Shown here in pieces: positions 5,470 to 7,535 of a stretch of 7,535 nucleotides of DNA. This DNA is from UBA1858 sp965658595 (lineage in GTDB: Bacteria > Pseudomonadota > Gammaproteobacteria > UBA4575): NCBI GenBank assembly GCA_965658595.1, contig CBFHSW010000095.1, forward strand, positions 1 through 7,535. The letters are read 5' to 3'. The position numbers and the translations under genes were made by a program. A model generated the notes under the pieces. It ran no database searches and was not told the DNA's origin. It saw only the letters and a program-made list of their open reading frames with translations. How positions within the stretch are numbered: position 1 is the stretch's first letter; each line of letters opens with the position of its first letter.

Positions 5470-6339
5470 TTAAACTGCTGCAGCGCCGCCCACAATCTCG
5501 GACAGCTCCTGTGTAATAGACGCCTGACGTGCTTTATTGTATTGCAGCTGTAAATCGTCAATTAAACTACCTGCGTTATCTGATGCGCTCTTCATAGCAA
5601 TCATTCTTGCTGCCATTTCACAGGCAATGTTTCCAACCACACCACTGTAAACTATGGATTCAACATAACGCACCAATAAAGCATCTAGTACTTCTTGTGC
5701 GTCCGGCTCATAGATGTAATCCCAATGATGCTCACGCTCTGTGGTTTCTTCTTCTTTCGGCAATGGTAGTAATGCAGACACCTTGGGCGCTTGAGTCATG
5801 GTGTTTACAAACTCATTCTCAACCAAGTACAAACGATCTATATCCCCCGCAATATATCTATCAAGCATCACTTTAACGGAGCCGATGATATCATTGAGAG
5901 CGACTTTATCACCTAAATGACTAGCACTAGAAACGGTATTCACATCTTTAAGACGTTTGAAGAATGCCACACCCTTAGCACCGATAATGCTGACATCAAC
6001 ACCCACGTTCTGGCTTTGATATTCTTGCATTTTCTTCATGGTGCTTTTGAACAAGTTGATATTCAAACCACCACAAAGGCCACGATCCGAAGACACGATA
6101 ATAAAGCCAACGCGTTTTACGCCTTCTCTTTCTACCATGAATGGATGCTTGTACTCAGAGTGCGCAGATGCCAAGTGGTTAATTACTTGTCTAATTTTGC
6201 TCGCATAGGGGCGAGTAGCATTCATGCGATCTTGAGCTTTTCGCATCTTACTCGCTGCCACCATTTCCATGGCTTTAGTGATCTTCTGAGTGTTTTTAAT
6301 ACTCGCGATCTGTGTTCGTATTTGTTTAGCGCCAGACAT
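5470..6339 (-). CDS. atpG: F1Fo ATP synthase gamma subunit
   Basis: Rotor shaft of F1; its N- and C-terminal helices form the coiled coil that turns inside the alpha3-beta3 ring and drives the binding changes. It has 289 residues against 287 in E. coli. Family landmarks are the N-terminal helix with TKAMEMVAASKMRKAQ (21-36), SSDRGLCGGLN (83-93) in the central Rossmann-like domain, and the C-terminal helix with NKARQASITQELSEIVGGA (268-286), the gamma signature. The ATG comes 5 nt after the atpA stop. Only TAGG, which includes the atpA stop codon, could act as ribosome binding site, so coupling to atpA is likely. A 43-nt gap follows before atpD. Nothing is missing or disrupted. Confidence 0.98.
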   Translation of the reverse strand: MSGAKQIRTQIASIKNTQKITKAMEMVAASKMRKAQDRMNATRPYASKIRQVINHLASAHSEYKHPFMVEREGVKRVGFIIVSSDRGLCGGLNINLFKSTMKKMQEYQSQNVGVDVSIIGAKGVAFFKRLKDVNTVSSASHLGDKVALNDIIGSVKVMLDRYIAGDIDRLYLVENEFVNTMTQAPKVSALLPLPKEEETTEREHHWDYIYEPDAQEVLDALLVRYVESIVYSGVVGNIACEMAARMIAMKSASDNAGSLIDDLQLQYNKARQASITQELSEIVGGAAAV

Positions 6340-6344
6340 AGTGC

Positions 6345-7535
6345 CTACCAGACGTTGTTAGCTTTGAATGATTCAATCGCTTTCTTGATACCCGCTTCGA
6401 TATCGTCGTTGTAAGCGCCTGTAGAGTTAATTTCGTCCATTAACTCTTTTTCGCTGCTACGTAAGTAGTCATGTAGACCAGCCTCAAAAGCAACCACTTT
6501 GTTAACTTCGACATCATCAACATAACCATTATCTACAGCGTATAGAGAAACTGCCATCTCACCCACTGAAAGCGGTGAATATTGGTTCTGTTTAGTCAAT
6601 TCCATGACGCGCTCACCACGCTCTAACTGCTTACGTGTTGATTCATCAAGATCAGAAGCGAACTGTGAAAATGCTGCTAGCTCACGATATTGAGCTAGTG
6701 CTAAACGCACACCACCACCAAGCTTCTTAATGATTTTAGTCTGTGCTGCACCACCTACACGTGATACTGATAGACCCGCGTTAATGGCTGGACGGAAACC
6801 TGAGTTAAATAAATCTGACTCCAGGAAGATCTGACCATCAGTAATTGAAATTACGTTAGTTGGTACGAATGCGGATACGTCACCAGCTTGAGTTTCAATG
6901 ATTGGTAGTGCTGTCAATGAACCTGTTTTGCCTTTAACTTCACCGTTAGTGAAATCTTCTACGTATTTCTCATTTACACGTGAAGCTCGCTCTAGCAATC
7001 TTGAGTGTAAGTAGAATACGTCACCAGGATAGGCTTCACGACCTGGCGGACGACGTAATAATAGTGAGACTTGGCGATAGGCTACCGCTTGCTTAGATAA
7101 ATCATCATAAATGATCAAAGCATCTTCACCACGATCACGGAAGTATTCACCCATAGTACAACCAGAGTATGGCGCGATATATTGCATTGCAGCTGATTCA
7201 GCTGCGGCCGCTGCCACAATTGTTGTATGACCCATTGCATCGTGTTCTTCTAACTTACGAACCACGTTTGCAATCGATGAATTCTTTTGTCCAACCGCTA
7301 CATAGATACACTTCACACCAGTGTTTTTCTGGTTGATGATGGCATCAATTGCTACAGCTGTTTTACCTGTTTGGCGGTCGCCAATAATCAACTCACGTTG
7401 ACCTCGGCCGACTGGCACCATGGCATCAATAGATTTAATACCGGTTTGAACTGGCTGACTAACAGACTTACGTTCCATTACACCCGGTGCAATCTTTTCG
7501 ATAGGTGAACTGATTTTTGATTCGATAGGGCCTTT
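6345..7535 (-). CDS. atpA: F1Fo ATP synthase alpha subunit, 5' end cut by right window edge
   Basis: Non-catalytic nucleotide-binding subunit of the F1 hexamer, three copies alternating with beta. The frame is open to the last base of the window: 396 residues are visible, starting KGPIESKISSPIEKIAPGVM, so the Met at 7478 is internal and not the start. If the length equals the 513 residues of E. coli, about 117 residues are missing, which is the N-terminal barrel and the beginning of the nucleotide domain. Visible landmarks are Walker A GDRQTGKT (visible residues 52-59), LIIYDDLSKQ (140-149), and SVSRVGGAAQTK, whose Arg259 corresponds to the E. coli arginine finger Arg376. Spacing between Walker A lysine and this arginine is the same as in E. 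coli. The C-terminal helical domain is complete and ends at a TAG 5 nt before atpG. Confidence 0.98.
   Translation of the reverse strand, partial: KGPIESKISSPIEKIAPGVMERKSVSQPVQTGIKSIDAMVPVGRGQRELIIGDRQTGKTAVAIDAIINQKNTGVKCIYVAVGQKNSSIANVVRKLEEHDAMGHTTIVAAAAAESAAMQYIAPYSGCTMGEYFRDRGEDALIIYDDLSKQAVAYRQVSLLLRRPPGREAYPGDVFYLHSRLLERASRVNEKYVEDFTNGEVKGKTGSLTALPIIETQAGDVSAFVPTNVISITDGQIFLESDLFNSGFRPAINAGLSVSRVGGAAQTKIIKKLGGGVRLALAQYRELAAFSQFASDLDESTRKQLERGERVMELTKQNQYSPLSVGEMAVSLYAVDNGYVDDVEVNKVVAFEAGLHDYLRSSEKELMDEINSTGAYNDDIEAGIKKAIESFKANNVW

Noticed and set aside
5607..5876. 89-codon open frame on the plus strand, and shorter plus-strand frames opposite glmS, glmU, atpC and atpD.
   Set aside because: All are antisense to recognised genes, lack good ribosome binding sites and encode nothing family-like.
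5917..6414. 165-codon open frame on the plus strand opposite atpG and the end of atpA.
   Set aside because: It lies entirely antisense to well-conserved ATP synthase genes, its translation shows no recognisable domain, and its composition is that of a complementary-strand shadow.
1..7535. CRISPR arrays, tRNA or rRNA genes, insertion sequences, defence or other novel gene systems.
   Set aside because: No repeat arrays, RNA gene signatures or transposase-like frames are seen; nearly all bases are accounted for by conserved housekeeping genes.

Overview
The window is a stretch of housekeeping chromosome from a moderately AT-rich bacterium, most likely a gammaproteobacterium. This rests on the gene order atpA-atpG-atpD-atpC-glmU-glmS, which is typical of that class (E. 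coli has it too), and on subunit lengths and catalytic residues that align almost one-to-one with the E. coli proteins. The genus cannot be read from the sequence. Every supported gene is on the minus strand, so the window is best read from its right end to its left end.

Region by region, in transcription order. 7535-3623: the distal part of the F1Fo ATP synthase operon, with alpha (atpA, 5' end cut by the window edge), gamma (atpG), beta (atpD) and epsilon (atpC). Gaps are 5 to 43 nt. 3587-3559: a perfect-stem intrinsic terminator that closes the operon. 3558-3472: a short AT-rich leader in front of glmU. 3471-268: glmU and glmS, separated by 3 nt, which together supply UDP-N-acetylglucosamine. 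267-131: an intergenic region with no obvious glmS terminator but with several short symmetric or repeated elements. 130-1: the first 43 codons of a class I SAM-dependent methyltransferase, cut by the left window edge.

The ATP synthase genes encode the catalytic alpha3-beta3 ring, the rotor shaft and its epsilon regulator. GlmS makes glucosamine-6-phosphate from fructose-6-phosphate and glutamine. GlmU acetylates and uridylylates glucosamine-1-phosphate to give UDP-GlcNAc for peptidoglycan and lipopolysaccharide. The phosphoglucosamine mutase step (GlmM) between them is not in the window. The methyltransferase belongs to a family often found among surface-polysaccharide genes, so a link to envelope glycans is possible but unproven.

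I found no previously undescribed system. The points most worth a second look are at the left end (the conserved attTn7 target in glmS, the regulatory-looking glmS/methyltransferase gap) and at the glmU 3' end, where an A8 run looks like a one-base change that extended the reading frame.
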